A stretch of 64,000 nt of DNA from Sandaracinus amylolyticus (lineage in GTDB: Bacteria; Myxococcota_A; Polyangia; Polyangiales; Sandaracinaceae): contig NZ_CP070225.1 of NCBI RefSeq assembly GCF_021631985.1, positions 7,440,001-7,504,000 on the forward strand, given 5' to 3'. Position numbers and translations under genes: made by a program. Shown here piece after piece: positions 50,690 through 60,722 of this stretch; within the stretch, counting starts at the first letter, position 1; each line of letters opens with the position of its first letter. A model generated the notes under the pieces. The model was not told the origin of the DNA, searched no databases, and saw nothing but the letters and a program-made list of their open reading frames with translations.

Positions 50690-53287
50690 TCATCGCGAGT
50701 CGAGGAACGAGAGCGGATGCGCGAGGCCGAGCAGGCGTCGCCACGTCTTGGTCGAGGTGCGCAGCTCGCGCTTCATCGATGCGGTCGCGTCGCGCCATGC
50801 CGAGGCATCGGAGGGCGGTGCGCCGGGATGGCCGAGGCGCGATGCGAGCAACAATGCGGTCGCGCGCTCGAACGCGGGCGCGAGGCGCGCGGCCCGGGCC
50901 GCGAACTGCTCGCGCGTCTCGCCGTGCTCGCGCACCAGGCCCACCTCGGCGAGGCGATCGAGCGCGGCGCGGTACGCGAGGCGCGGGCGCGTGCGATTCG
51001 ATGCGAAGGTGGGCGCGACGCGGCGCCAGAGCTTGATCGTGTAGAGCGCAGCGAGCACCAGCGCGAGGGCGAGCGCGAAGAGGATCCACATCGCGGTCGC
51101 GAGCGAGCCCTGCTGCCTTCGCGTCTGCTGCGGCTCGATCTCGTCCTCGGGATCCGGCGGCTGCTCGCGCGCCATCTCGCCGAGGCGCTGCTGGAGCTCT
51201 TCGTCCTGCGGCGGGCGCGGCGGGTCGAGGTTCTCGTGCGCGGCGATGTCGAGGACGATCCAGCCCACACCCTCGACGTAGACCTCGGGCCACGCGTGCG
51301 CGTCGCCCGCTTGGATCACCAGCGACGAGCCGCCGCGACGGTTCGCCTCTTCGCTCATGTACCCGATGCCGATGCGCGAGGGCACGCCCGCGGCGCGGAA
51401 CAGGAACACCGCCGCGTGCGCGAAGTGCACGCAGTAGCCGATGCGGTTGCCGAAGAAGAAGTCGACCACGGGATCGGCCGCGTCGGCGTGGCGCTCGCGC
51501 GTGGAGTACGTGAGCATGCCGTCGAGGCGCAGCTTGATCGCGACCGCGCGCGCGAAGGGATCGTCGCGGCGCGCCTCGGGCATCGACGCGATCGTCTCGT
51601 CGGCGAACTGCTGGAAGCGCGGATCGGGATGCGTCGTGAGGTAGAGCGCGCGCACCTCGGCGGGCCACGCGGGATCGCCGGTACCTCGTCCGAGCAGATC
51701 TTGGTACCCGATGGTCTGTGCCAGGGAGAAGAACCGATATGCGCGGCGGAATTGGCCGGGATTCGGGTTGCGTGCCTCGGCGAACCACACCGGTGACTCG
51801 AGCGCGAAGGGCAGCGGGTGGTTGATCAGCAGCGCGACGGTCGCGGGCACCCGATCACGACCGAGCTCGGGCGGCGGCGCGCTCACCGGAGCGCGGGAGG
51901 TCGGCATCGCGCGCGCGAGATCGCCGTCGGCTCCGTCGCGCGTGGTGGGCACGAGGCGCGCGCCCTCGAGCTCGGTCCACGCCTCTTGGCGGAAGTAGTA
52001 GTTGCCCGAGGGCGGCGAGTAGTCGCGCTCGAAGAGCACCACGGCGACCGGTGAGGATCCGCCGCCGCCGCTGGGCGGAGGTCGATCCTGGAGATCGCTG
52101 GGATCGACCGGGCCGCCCTGCTCGCCCTGATCGCCGGTCTCGCGCGGCGGCGGGAGCTCGTGATCGCCGACGCCGGCGTCCCACGCGCTCGGCTGGCCGC
52201 CGCCGCCGCCGTCGCGCTGCGAGCCTCCGCCTCCGCCGCTGGTCGACGCGTCGCCACCAGCGCCCGCGCCGCCTCCGCCATCGGAGATCGACGCGTCACC
52301 ACCACCGCCGCTGCTCGCACCGCCGTCGATCGACGCGTCGCCACCGCCGCCGCTCGCGCCGCCGTCGATCGACGCATCGGCGCGGCCGCCCGCGCCGCCG
52401 TCGAGGCCACCGTCGCTGCTGCCGCCTCCGCCGCCGTCGACCCGTCCCGCGTCGCCGCTGCCTCCACCGTCGCGCGGCACGCCGCCGTCGAGGCCGCTGC
52501 TGGTGCCGCCTTGGTCGTCGCCTTCTTCGCCGGTGTCGTTGCCCTGCTGATCGCTGTCGATCGAGTCGGGCGAGCTCTCGCCGAGCTCGGCCTGCTCGCG
52601 CGTGATCTCGAAGCACGACACCGCGAGCATCGCGACGAGCGGCACCAGCGGGAGCGCGGCGAGGCTGAGGCGTCCCTTGCGCTCGAAGAGCAGGAGCGAG
52701 ATCGCGACGAGCGCGGAGCCGACGCCGATCGCGAGGATGACGTCGGCCGGATCGATCCCGCGGCGCCACGCGAAGTCGCTGAGCCAGAGCGGGCGCACCA
52801 CGATGCCGCCGCGATGCGCAGCGAGCGCAGCCGCGACCGAGAGCACGAGGAACGCGAGCTCGAGCGCGATCCACGAGGGATGTCGCTTCGCCGTCGCGCG
52901 CATCGCCGCGGTCGCGAAGAACGCGACGCTGCCGTAGGAGACGAAGCTCGTGAGGTGCAGCGAGAGGCCGGTGCCGAGCGCGGCGACGATGCCCTCGACG
53001 CGCACGATCGTCCCGCCGATCGCGAGGCCGATGCCCGCGACCGCGGCGAGCCCGCCGAGCACCCACGAGAGGCGCAGCGGGGTGCGCGCGAGCAGCTCGC
53101 CCGCGAGCACGCCCGCCATCGCGCCGAGCACCGCCGCGGTGATGCCGGTGCCCATCGCGACGTCGGCGACCAGGCAGAACGTCGCGATGCCCATCGTGAC
53201 GACGCGCAGCGGATGCCGCGCGCTGCGCACGAAGCGCGTGAAGAGCGTGTCGCGATCGGCCTCGCGCGCGCGGTCGACCTTCTGCAT
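50690..53287 (-). CDS. Membrane transglutaminase-like protein with a long repetitive linker
   Basis: 865 residues. Six or seven transmembrane helices (about 30-240) are followed by a long Gly/Asp/Ser linker with DGG and GGG repeats (about 250-400). The transglutaminase-like domain has the Cys in GYCVHFAHAAV, His in DAHAWPEVYV and Asp in WIVLDIA. A last membrane helix (MWILFALALALVL) and a cytosolic helical tail end the chain. It is probably a membrane cysteine protease or transglutaminase. ATG 53287 shares a base with the DUF58 stop (TGATG). It belongs to the MoxR/DUF58 operon. Confidence 0.85.
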   Translation of the reverse strand: MQKVDRAREADRDTLFTRFVRSARHPLRVVTMGIATFCLVADVAMGTGITAAVLGAMAGVLAGELLARTPLRLSWVLGGLAAVAGIGLAIGGTIVRVEGIVAALGTGLSLHLTSFVSYGSVAFFATAAMRATAKRHPSWIALELAFLVLSVAAALAAHRGGIVVRPLWLSDFAWRRGIDPADVILAIGVGSALVAISLLLFERKGRLSLAALPLVPLVAMLAVSCFEITREQAELGESSPDSIDSDQQGNDTGEEGDDQGGTSSGLDGGVPRDGGGSGDAGRVDGGGGGSSDGGLDGGAGGRADASIDGGASGGGGDASIDGGASSGGGGDASISDGGGGAGAGGDASTSGGGGGSQRDGGGGGQPSAWDAGVGDHELPPPRETGDQGEQGGPVDPSDLQDRPPPSGGGGSSPVAVVLFERDYSPPSGNYYFRQEAWTELEGARLVPTTRDGADGDLARAMPTSRAPVSAPPPELGRDRVPATVALLINHPLPFALESPVWFAEARNPNPGQFRRAYRFFSLAQTIGYQDLLGRGTGDPAWPAEVRALYLTTHPDPRFQQFADETIASMPEARRDDPFARAVAIKLRLDGMLTYSTRERHADAADPVVDFFFGNRIGYCVHFAHAAVFLFRAAGVPSRIGIGYMSEEANRRGGSSLVIQAGDAHAWPEVYVEGVGWIVLDIAAHENLDPPRPPQDEELQQRLGEMAREQPPDPEDEIEPQQTRRQQGSLATAMWILFALALALVLAALYTIKLWRRVAPTFASNRTRPRLAYRAALDRLAEVGLVREHGETREQFAARAARLAPAFERATALLLASRLGHPGAPPSDASAWRDATASMKRELRTSTKTWRRLLGLAHPLSFLDSR

Positions 53288-54561
53288 CACGCGCCCGCCG
53301 CCGGATGCACGTGACCGCCGCGGCGATCGACGATCACGATCTTCGCGCGCAGCTTGCCGAGCTCGGCGACGACCTGCTGGAGCTCGCTCTGCGCGACCGC
53401 GATCTCGCGCTCCTCGCGATCCTGGAGCGCGAGCTTCGCGAGGCCGGAGCGCGGCTTCGCGCGATCGACTCCGTCGGTGCACACGACGAACTCGATCGGC
53501 GCGCGGCCGGCGACGTCGAGCGGGAGCTCCTTCGCGGCGTGCACCACACCGGCGAGCCACGGACCGGGCCTGCCGGGCACGAACACCACCGCGCGCCCTG
53601 CCCCGTCCTTGCTCGCCTTGCGGAGGAACGCGCCGAGCCCGCTGCCCGCGCGCTCGTGCGGTGCGGACGCGCTCTTCGCGAGCGCCTCGAGCGCGGCGTC
53701 GCGCGTGGTCGCGGGCGCATCGACTCCGTCGGCACCGAACGCCCAGTCGCCGCCGAGCGCACCGACGTCGACCGCGACGCGCGCCGCGCCCGCCGCGGGC
53801 TCGTCGGCGGGACCGGTCACGAGATACGCGAGCGTGCGGCGCGCCGCGGAGAGCGCCTTCTCGGGGGTGCGGATCACGAGCTCGCGGGTGCGCGCGAACA
53901 CGCTCCACAGCACGAAGCGGATCGGATCGCCGGGCGCGTACTGGCGCAGATCGAGGCGCTCGCCGTCGGGCGATCCCGCGGGATGCGTGATGTCGCTGCC
54001 GCCCGAGAGCGTGTGCACGACGTGCATCTGCTTGAGCCCGCCGACCGACGGCAGGATGTGCACCGGGCGCGTCTCGACGTGCTCCATCGCGATCGCGCAG
54101 AGGCCGAACGCGTCGCCGACCTCGATGCGTCGAGTGAGCGAGTCGCTCCACCGGCGCGCACGCGGCGTGACCTCTTCGTCGATCCACGCGCCCGCTTCGA
54201 GCATCCGCAAGTCGGCGTGCGGCGCGATCCAGCGCCACGTCACGCGCGCGCCGGGGAGCCAGCGCAGGCGCGGGAGCCGAAAGCCGGTGCGCGCCGGGAA
54301 GCCGCACTCGATCGAGAGCGCGTTGCCCGCATCGATGCGGCGCAGCGCGATCGCGACGCGCCATCGCGCGATGACCACGGTCAGGATTCCGAGCGCCAGC
54401 GCGACGCCGACGATCGCGCTCGCGCCGAGGAGCACGAGGTCGACCTGGCGCACGCCGATCCAGAGCGCGAGCGACACCAGCGCGACCACGACGACGCCAA
54501 GCCGCGTGAGCGGGAACACGTCGCGCGCGCGGCGAGCGAATCGTGCGAGGCGCGCATTCAT
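53287..54561 (-). CDS. DUF58 protein of the MoxR operon
   Basis: 424 residues. Two N-terminal membrane helices (about 20-65), a beta-rich stretch, then the DUF58 signature LDLRQYAPGDPIRFVLWSVFARTRELVIRTPE, followed by a von Willebrand A-like domain with VVFVPGRPGPW and VVCTDGVD. DUF58 proteins are the usual partners of MoxR ATPases. ATG 54561 lies just after the stop of the upstream secreted protein, and the stop overlaps the transglutaminase ATG. Confidence 0.85.
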   Translation of the reverse strand: MNARLARFARRARDVFPLTRLGVVVVALVSLALWIGVRQVDLVLLGASAIVGVALALGILTVVIARWRVAIALRRIDAGNALSIECGFPARTGFRLPRLRWLPGARVTWRWIAPHADLRMLEAGAWIDEEVTPRARRWSDSLTRRIEVGDAFGLCAIAMEHVETRPVHILPSVGGLKQMHVVHTLSGGSDITHPAGSPDGERLDLRQYAPGDPIRFVLWSVFARTRELVIRTPEKALSAARRTLAYLVTGPADEPAAGAARVAVDVGALGGDWAFGADGVDAPATTRDAALEALAKSASAPHERAGSGLGAFLRKASKDGAGRAVVFVPGRPGPWLAGVVHAAKELPLDVAGRAPIEFVVCTDGVDRAKPRSGLAKLALQDREEREIAVAQSELQQVVAELGKLRAKIVIVDRRGGHVHPAAGA

Positions 54562-54563
54562 CG

Positions 54564-55241
54564 TCAGAGCCAGCCGCAGCCGCGCATCTCCGGATAGAAC
54601 GCGGGCGGGCGCGGGTTCACCGAGGGCGACTGCGCGCTCTCGACGGGAGGACAGCGGATGCGGCGGAACACCGCGGGCTCGTCGACGGCGCGTCCTCCGT
54701 CGTTGTTGACGGATTGGAACTCGAGGATCGACGGGTCGATCACGCCGGTGAAGTTGTCGAGGTTGTAGCCGCCGGGGCCGCCCTGACAGCGCACCTCGTC
54801 GAGGCGCCACATGCCGACGCCCCCGAAGAACACGCGGTTGTCGGGACCGACCGAGCCGCGCGCGTCCATCGACACGATCCAGTCGTAGCCGCCGCGCGAG
54901 CAGGGAGGCGGCTCCTCGTCCTGCGGCGTGCCGCTCCACTGGTGGTTCTGGATCGTGCCGACGAGCTGTCCCGGCTGCCCGGGCACGCGACGCATCGTGA
55001 GCGTGAACACGGTCCAGTCGCGATAGACCTCGCTGTACGTGTGCGATCGCCAGACGCCCGCGACGTACTCGTCGTCGCACTCGGCGGCGGGAGGAAGACG
55101 CGCGCGTTGCTCTTCGATCGTGCCGTGGCCGAGGCTCGGCACGAGCCACGCCGAGGCGAAGCAGGTCGCGGCGACGACGAGCGAGATGCGGCGGCGTGCG
55201 CGTCGCGGATCTCGCGGGGGCGCGGAGGTCGCCTGCGTCAT
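54564..55241 (-). CDS. Exported protein heading the MoxR/DUF58 operon
   Basis: 225 residues, not recognised. An Arg-rich start, a hydrophobic segment (LVVAATCFASAWLVPSLG) and an Ala/His border suggest a signal peptide or anchor. The mature part is beta-rich with four or more Cys (AECDDEYV, PPCSRGG, VRCQGG, RIRCPP), likely disulfide-bonded. It precedes DUF58 with 2 nt between them and is very probably part of the same operon. Function is unknown. Confidence 0.65.
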   Translation of the reverse strand: MTQATSAPPRDPRRARRRISLVVAATCFASAWLVPSLGHGTIEEQRARLPPAAECDDEYVAGVWRSHTYSEVYRDWTVFTLTMRRVPGQPGQLVGTIQNHQWSGTPQDEEPPPCSRGGYDWIVSMDARGSVGPDNRVFFGGVGMWRLDEVRCQGGPGGYNLDNFTGVIDPSILEFQSVNNDGGRAVDEPAVFRRIRCPPVESAQSPSVNPRPPAFYPEMRGCGWL

Positions 55242-55312
55242 CGACGCGTGACGCTATCACGACGTGCAGGCCCCACGCGCGGCGATCGAGTAGAGTCGAC
55301 GCGCCGGATGGG

Positions 55313-58300
55313 ATGACCGCGAGCGCCGACGACGCGACGGGCGAGACGCTGGCGAGCGGGCGCTTCGAGCTGCTGCGCAAGCTGGGCGCGGGTGGGTTCG
55401 GCACCGTGTACGAGGCGCGCGATCGCGCGCGCGAGGCGGTCGTCGCGCTGAAGGTGCTCGATCGCGCATCGCCTACCGCGCTCGCCCAGCTGAAGCGCGA
55501 GTTCCGCGAGCTCGCCGACCTCGCGCACCCGAACCTGGTGCGGCTCGACGAGCTCCACGTCGCCGGAGATCGCTACTTCTTCACGATGGAGCGGGTCGAG
55601 GGCGTCGACGTGCGGCGCTGGGTGCTCGGGCTCTCGGATCGCAGCGAGCAGACGACGCGCGTCGCGGTGCGCGGGACGCGCGGCGACGCGACCGAGGAGA
55701 TCGACGATCCGGAAGAGCCGCCGCGCACGCGCGTCGCGCCCGATCTCGATCGGCTGCGCCAGGCGCTCGTGCAGATCGTGCGCGGCCTCGCGCACCTCCA
55801 CGCGCAGGGGATGCTGCACTGCGACGTGAAGCCCTCGAACGTGCTGGTCGACACCGAGCACGCGCGCGTGGTGCTCGTCGACTTCGGGCTCGTGAGCGAC
55901 GCGGATCGCACCCAGCGCGCACGCGCTGCGGCGGGAACGCCGCGCTACATGTCGCCCGAGATGATCGCCGGCGAGCCGCTCGGCCCGGCGAGCGACCTCT
56001 ATCAAGTCGGGGTGATCGCGCACGAGCTGCTCACGGGCGCGACGCCCTTCGTCGGCCCGGCCGCGCAGGTGCTCGCGGCGAAGGTGTTCGGCCCGGCACC
56101 GCGCATCGTCGACACCGAGGGCCTGCCCGAGGATCTCGTCGCGCTCACCGAGGCGCTGCTCGCGCGCGATGCGAGCGAGCGTCCCGACGCCGCGGCAGTG
56201 CTGCGCGCGCTGGGCGACGACCACGTGGTGGCGCGTCCGGCGCGTGCCGCGTTCGTCGGGCGCACGCGCGAGCTCGAGGCGCTCGGCGCGGCCGCGTCGT
56301 CGGCGCGCTCGGGACGCGCCGTGGTGGTCTCGGTGCGCGGGCCGAGCGGCATCGGCAAGACGCGCCTCGTCGAGCGCTTCACCAGCGATCTCGTGCGGCG
56401 CGAGGCGCGCACGCTGGTGCTCGCGGCGCGCTGTCGCGAGCAGGACTGGCTGCCGTACAAGGCGATCGATCCCGCGATGGACACGCTGCTCGAGTGGTTG
56501 CTCGAGCTGCCGCAGGCGGAGCGCAGCGCCGCGATCGGCGACGACGAGGTCGCCGCGCTCTCGCAGGTGTTCCCGTCGTATCGCGAGCTGCTCGCGGGGC
56601 GCAGCTCCGCACCGCCCGCGGTGAGCCCGAGCGAGCGACGCCGCGCGCTCGCAGGCGCGCTGCGCGCGGTCATCGGCCGCATCGCGCGCGCGCGACGGCT
56701 CGTCTTGTGGATCGACGACGCCCAGTGGGCCGATGCCGACAGCGCGCGGCTGCTCGCCGATGCGCTCGAGGGGCCCGCGCTGCCGGTGCTGGTGATCGTC
56801 TCGCGCCGTGGCACCGAGATCGCGAGCGCGTTCGAGGAAGTGCTCGCGCGCGACGCGCCCGGCCTCGAGCGACGGGGCGTCGAGGTCGCGCCGCTCTCGC
56901 GCGACGACGCGCGCACCCTCGTGCAGCACCTCGCTGCGTCGGCGGGCGACACCACGCCGCTGCGCCGCCTGGTCGACGTCGCCGACGGCAATCCGTTCCT
57001 GCTCGTCGAGCTCGCGGAGCAAGCGCGCGTCGATCGCGCGGTGCTCGAGGAGACGACGGGCGCGGAGACGGTGCTGCTCCACCGCGTGGATCGCCTCGAG
57101 CCGCATGCGCGCGCGATGCTCGAGACGGTCGTCACCGCGGGCAAGCCGATCGCACGCCGGATCGCCGGTCGGATCGCGGGTGTGCGGGGTGACGACGAGC
57201 TCGCCGCGCTCGCCGCGCTGCGCGCCGCGCGCTTCGTCACGGTGCACGTCGCGCCGGGCGTGGAGCGCATCGAGGCCTCGCACGATCGGGTGCGCGAGCT
57301 GACCTACGCCGCGCTCGATCCGATGCGCCGTCGCGCGCTGCACGGCGCGCTCGCGGTCGCACTCGGCGAGAGCGGGCACGTCGATCCCGAGACGCTCTCC
57401 TTCCATCACGAGCGCGCCGGTGATCTCGGCGCCGCGGCCCGCGAGGCCGAGCGCGCCGGCGATCTCGCGGTGCGCGCCCTCGCGTTCCAGCGCGCCGCGG
57501 AGTCCTATCGCCGCGCGCTCGCGCTGCGCGATCACGACGGGCCCACGCGCGCACGCCTGCTCGAGCGCGTCGGCGACGCACACGCCCACGCCGGTCGCGC
57601 CGCCGATGCCGCGCGCGCGTTCACGCAGGCCGCCGCGCTCGCGCCCGGCCGTGCCCACGCGCTCGATCTGCGACGCCGCGCCGCCGCGCTCCTGCTCACC
57701 GCAGGTCACGTCGAAGAAGGCCTCCACGATCTGCGCGAGGTGCTCGCCGCGGTCGGGCTCACGATCCCCAGCTCGCGCGCCGCGATCCTCGCGCGCGCGC
57801 TCGCGGCGCGCGGCGTGCTCGAGCTGCGCGGCTTCGACTTCGTCGAGCGCCCCGCGGCGCTGGTGCCCGAGGAAGAGCTGCTCGCGGTCGACGCGGCGTA
57901 CTCCGCGGCGTCGGGGCTCTCGCTGATCGACACCGCGGCGGGCGCGTACTTCTCCACGCTGCACGTCGAGCGCGCGCTGCGCGCCGGTGAGCTCTCGCGC
58001 GTCGCGCGTGCTCTCTCGCTCGAGGTCCCGTACCTCGCGGGGATCGGAGGCGCGGGTCGCTCGCCGCGCGAGCGCCGCGTCCTCGAGCTCGCGCGCTCGC
58101 TCGCGGCGCGCACCGAGGACGCCGAGACCACCGCGCGCCTCCGCTTCTGCGAAGGCTCTGCGTCGTTCCTCCACGCCGAGTGGGCCGAGGCCGCGCGCAT
58201 GCTCGAGCTCGCCGCGATCGAGCTGCGGGCCGCGGAGCGCGGTCTCTTCCACGAGATCGTCACCGCCGAGCACTTCACGCTCGCCGCGCTCGGGTGGCTC

Positions 58301-59032
58301 GGCGAGTGGCGCGAGCTCACGCGTCGTCTGCCCGACGTGCTGCTCCGCGCGCGCGACGCCGGCGATCTCTACGCGGAGACCACGATCGCGACCGCGGTCG
58401 GCCACTACACCGCGCTCGCCGCGGACGATCCGCGCGCCGCGCGCGCGACGCTCGAGGACGGCATCGGTCGCTGGCCTCGCGCGGGCTTCTTCATCCAGCA
58501 CTACGACGTGCTCATCTCGCAGACCGACGTCGATCTCTACGAGTCCCTCGGTCGCGGCGAGGACGCGCTGCATCGCGTGCGCGCGAGCTGGAGCGCGCTG
58601 CGCGGCTCGCTCCTCCGCTTCGTGCAGGTCATCCGCGTGGAGTCGGACTACGGGCTCGGTCGTGTGCTCGTCGCCGCGGCGGCGTCGCGCGAAGCGGGCC
58701 TCGGGCGTGCGGCGTTGCTGCGCGAGGCGCGCTCGTGCGCGCGCTCGCTCTCGCGCGAGGGCATCCCGTGGGCCCGCGGGCTCGGCGCGTTGATCGAGGC
58801 CGCGTGCGAGATCACGGTGCGCGACGAGCGCGCCGCGATCCACGCGCTGCGCACGGCCGAGCGCGCGCTGAGCGAGTCGCACTGCACGCTGCTCGCGGCA
58901 GCGGCGGCCTGGCGTCGTGCCGCGATCGAAGAGGACGCGCGCACCGTCGCGATCGCGCGCGAGCGCTTCACCGCGCAGGGCATCCGCGCGCCCGAGCGGC
59001 TCGTCGCGATGATGTGCCCCGGCGCGTGGTGA
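55313..59032 (+). CDS. Ser/Thr protein kinase fused to AAA ATPase and TPR-like region
   Basis: 1239 residues. A PknB-type kinase (about 17-300) has GAGGFGTVYEA, Lys47, DFG at 190-192 and SPEM. The catalytic loop reads HCDVKPSN, so the usual Arg of HRD is Cys. From about 312 a predicted AAA ATPase has GPSGIGKT (343-350) and LVLWIDDAQWAD. The C-terminal half is helical and TPR-like, as in large signalling ATPases of myxobacteria. ATG 55313 lies next to an AGTAGAGT-like patch. It is divergent from the MoxR operon. The kinase is probably active, since HxD kinases with Cys at that place are known. Confidence 0.85.
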   Translation: MTASADDATGETLASGRFELLRKLGAGGFGTVYEARDRAREAVVALKVLDRASPTALAQLKREFRELADLAHPNLVRLDELHVAGDRYFFTMERVEGVDVRRWVLGLSDRSEQTTRVAVRGTRGDATEEIDDPEEPPRTRVAPDLDRLRQALVQIVRGLAHLHAQGMLHCDVKPSNVLVDTEHARVVLVDFGLVSDADRTQRARAAAGTPRYMSPEMIAGEPLGPASDLYQVGVIAHELLTGATPFVGPAAQVLAAKVFGPAPRIVDTEGLPEDLVALTEALLARDASERPDAAAVLRALGDDHVVARPARAAFVGRTRELEALGAAASSARSGRAVVVSVRGPSGIGKTRLVERFTSDLVRREARTLVLAARCREQDWLPYKAIDPAMDTLLEWLLELPQAERSAAIGDDEVAALSQVFPSYRELLAGRSSAPPAVSPSERRRALAGALRAVIGRIARARRLVLWIDDAQWADADSARLLADALEGPALPVLVIVSRRGTEIASAFEEVLARDAPGLERRGVEVAPLSRDDARTLVQHLAASAGDTTPLRRLVDVADGNPFLLVELAEQARVDRAVLEETTGAETVLLHRVDRLEPHARAMLETVVTAGKPIARRIAGRIAGVRGDDELAALAALRAARFVTVHVAPGVERIEASHDRVRELTYAALDPMRRRALHGALAVALGESGHVDPETLSFHHERAGDLGAAAREAERAGDLAVRALAFQRAAESYRRALALRDHDGPTRARLLERVGDAHAHAGRAADAARAFTQAAALAPGRAHALDLRRRAAALLLTAGHVEEGLHDLREVLAAVGLTIPSSRAAILARALAARGVLELRGFDFVERPAALVPEEELLAVDAAYSAASGLSLIDTAAGAYFSTLHVERALRAGELSRVARALSLEVPYLAGIGGAGRSPRERRVLELARSLAARTEDAETTARLRFCEGSASFLHAEWAEAARMLELAAIELRAAERGLFHEIVTAEHFTLAALGWLGEWRELTRRLPDVLLRARDAGDLYAETTIATAVGHYTALAADDPRAARATLEDGIGRWPRAGFFIQHYDVLISQTDVDLYESLGRGEDALHRVRASWSALRGSLLRFVQVIRVESDYGLGRVLVAAAASREAGLGRAALLREARSCARSLSREGIPWARGLGALIEAACEITVRDERAAIHALRTAERALSESHCTLLAAAAAWRRAAIEEDARTVAIARERFTAQGIRAPERLVAMMCPGAW

Positions 59033-59512
59033 TCACCGGAAGCGCGACCAATCGAAGTCGCTCCCGTCGATCGGCTCGGCGTCCACCACGAGCTGGGGCC
59101 GCGGATATCCCTCGCGCGCCGCGATCGCGAGCAGGGGCCGCAGCGCGCCCCACTCGGTTCGTCGATCGGCCTGGATCATCAGGGTGCCCGGGAATCGCTC
59201 GCAGGGATGCAGGACCGACCAGTTGCGTCGTTGCGCTGCGAGCTCGCCCGCGATCGTCGTCTCGTCGGCGCGCCGTCCGTCGAGGGTCGGCACCCCGGAG
59301 CGCGGCACCACCAACGTCGGTGCGAGCTCGAGATCCAGCCCGTGCTCGGCGCGCGGGAGATCGATCGCGATCCGCCCGCACCCGCACACCTCACCGGTCG
59401 CGCGGAAGAACGGCAGCTCCCACACGATCACGCACAGGCACACGACGAGGAGCGTCCACGCACAGCCCGAGATGCTCGGATCGACCCGCACGCGCCGCGA
59501 TCGCCGCTTCAT
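59033..59512 (-). CDS. ExbD/TolR-like membrane protein
   Basis: 159 residues with one N-terminal helix (TLLVVCLCVIVWELPFF) and a periplasmic domain ending in LMIQADRRTEWGALRPLLAIAAREG, the conserved last strand-helix of ExbD/TolR proteins. The region after the helix has Cys-Gly-Cys. No exbB or tolQ gene is near. The helix lacks the usual charged Asp of ExbD, so proton coupling is doubtful. ATG 59512. It converges exactly with the end of the kinase gene. Confidence 0.65.
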   Translation of the reverse strand: MKRRSRRVRVDPSISGCAWTLLVVCLCVIVWELPFFRATGEVCGCGRIAIDLPRAEHGLDLELAPTLVVPRSGVPTLDGRRADETTIAGELAAQRRNWSVLHPCERFPGTLMIQADRRTEWGALRPLLAIAAREGYPRPQLVVDAEPIDGSDFDWSRFR

Positions 59513-59558
59513 ACGAAGCGCTCCGACCGCGCGCGGCGCGCCGGGTTCCCGCTCGTGA

Positions 59559-60722
59559 TCACGCCTTCGGCGGGAAGAGCTCGGCGTAGCTCGGGCCCCA
59601 TCCGCGCTCCGCGCGGCGCAACAGCACCGAGTAGCTCGCCGCACCGAGCGCGACGTGGAGTCGCTGCGCGAGCCGCGAGTCGCACGGCTCGAGGGGCTGC
59701 GGCGGCGCGAAGAGCCGATACGCCGCGCCGCCCGGCTGATCGGCGAACATCACGCGCAGCTGCGTCACCTGCTGCTTGCGCATCAACGCGTCGGCGATCG
59801 CCGCCCCCGGCCGGAACCCCACGCCGAGCCCGATGTACGACGCGACGCCGAGCGCGGTCACCGCGTCGTAGAGCACGTCGCGCTTGGGATCGATCCGGAA
59901 GTCGAGCTGCTCCACGCCGGGCTGCGGCTGCGCGTGCGTCATCGGCGTGCCGAAGAAGCGCACCAGCGTGCCGCCGAGATCCTGCGCCGACATCGGCGTG
60001 AGCCAGCGCCCCTCGCGCATCGCCGGCGCGCTCGCCCCGGTGCGGTGCGCGAGCACCACCCGCGCGACGAGATCACGACCGAGCTCCGCCGGCATGCCCG
60101 CGTGCCGCACGTTGCGATCGATCGTCTCGAGCGCCTGTCGTGCGAGCGGATCGTCGTTCCACAGCCCCTGTGCCGCGGCGTGTGCGCCCGCGGGGTCCGT
60201 CTCGCTCGGCGAGGGCCACGCAGTGGGCGGCTCGATGCGCTCGCCGGGCGCGATCTGCGTCGTGAGCGCCTGATAGAACGCACCGAGCGGCTGCACGAGC
60301 TCGCCGAAGATCAGCTCGTGCTTGGTGCTGCCCGCGAAGAGCGCCGCGTGGTTCGTGAGCATCCCCGTCTTCGTCTCGGCGCGCGTCAGCTCCGCGTGCG
60401 TCACCGAGAACCGCCGGCTGTTGAACGACCCGGGCCCGCTGATCGACGACCACCCCGACACCGCGGTGCGGCGATCCGTGATCGCCATCGCGAGCCGGTG
60501 CTCGTAGCCCTTCGGTCGATCGACGAGCAGCGCCGACGCGAGGATGCGCTCGCCCGCGTGGAGCTCGAGCCCGACCCCCGAGCCCGTGATCGCCTCGACG
60601 CCCGCGTCCCGCGCATCGGCGAAGAGCGCCATCGAGAGCTCCGAGGTGTCGATCATCCCCGGCTTGCGGTGGAAGGGCTTCAGCGTCTGCGCGACGAGGC
60701 GACGAACGGGCGAGTCGGTCAC
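59559..60722 (-). CDS. Hypothetical protein coupled to a hybrid histidine kinase
   Basis: 387 residues, not recognised; no signal peptide or clear transmembrane helix. The first 150 residues (GSGVGLELHAGERILASALLV, then RLAMAITDRRTAVSG) recall a PH-like beta domain. The remainder is mixed helix/strand with a GLGVGFRPGAA loop. GTG 60722 overlaps the stop of the upstream PAS histidine kinase (GTGA), so the two are probably translated together and act in one pathway. Function is unknown. Confidence 0.6.
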   Translation of the reverse strand: MTDSPVRRLVAQTLKPFHRKPGMIDTSELSMALFADARDAGVEAITGSGVGLELHAGERILASALLVDRPKGYEHRLAMAITDRRTAVSGWSSISGPGSFNSRRFSVTHAELTRAETKTGMLTNHAALFAGSTKHELIFGELVQPLGAFYQALTTQIAPGERIEPPTAWPSPSETDPAGAHAAAQGLWNDDPLARQALETIDRNVRHAGMPAELGRDLVARVVLAHRTGASAPAMREGRWLTPMSAQDLGGTLVRFFGTPMTHAQPQPGVEQLDFRIDPKRDVLYDAVTALGVASYIGLGVGFRPGAAIADALMRKQQVTQLRVMFADQPGGAAYRLFAPPQPLEPCDSRLAQRLHVALGAASYSVLLRRAERGWGPSYAELFPPKA

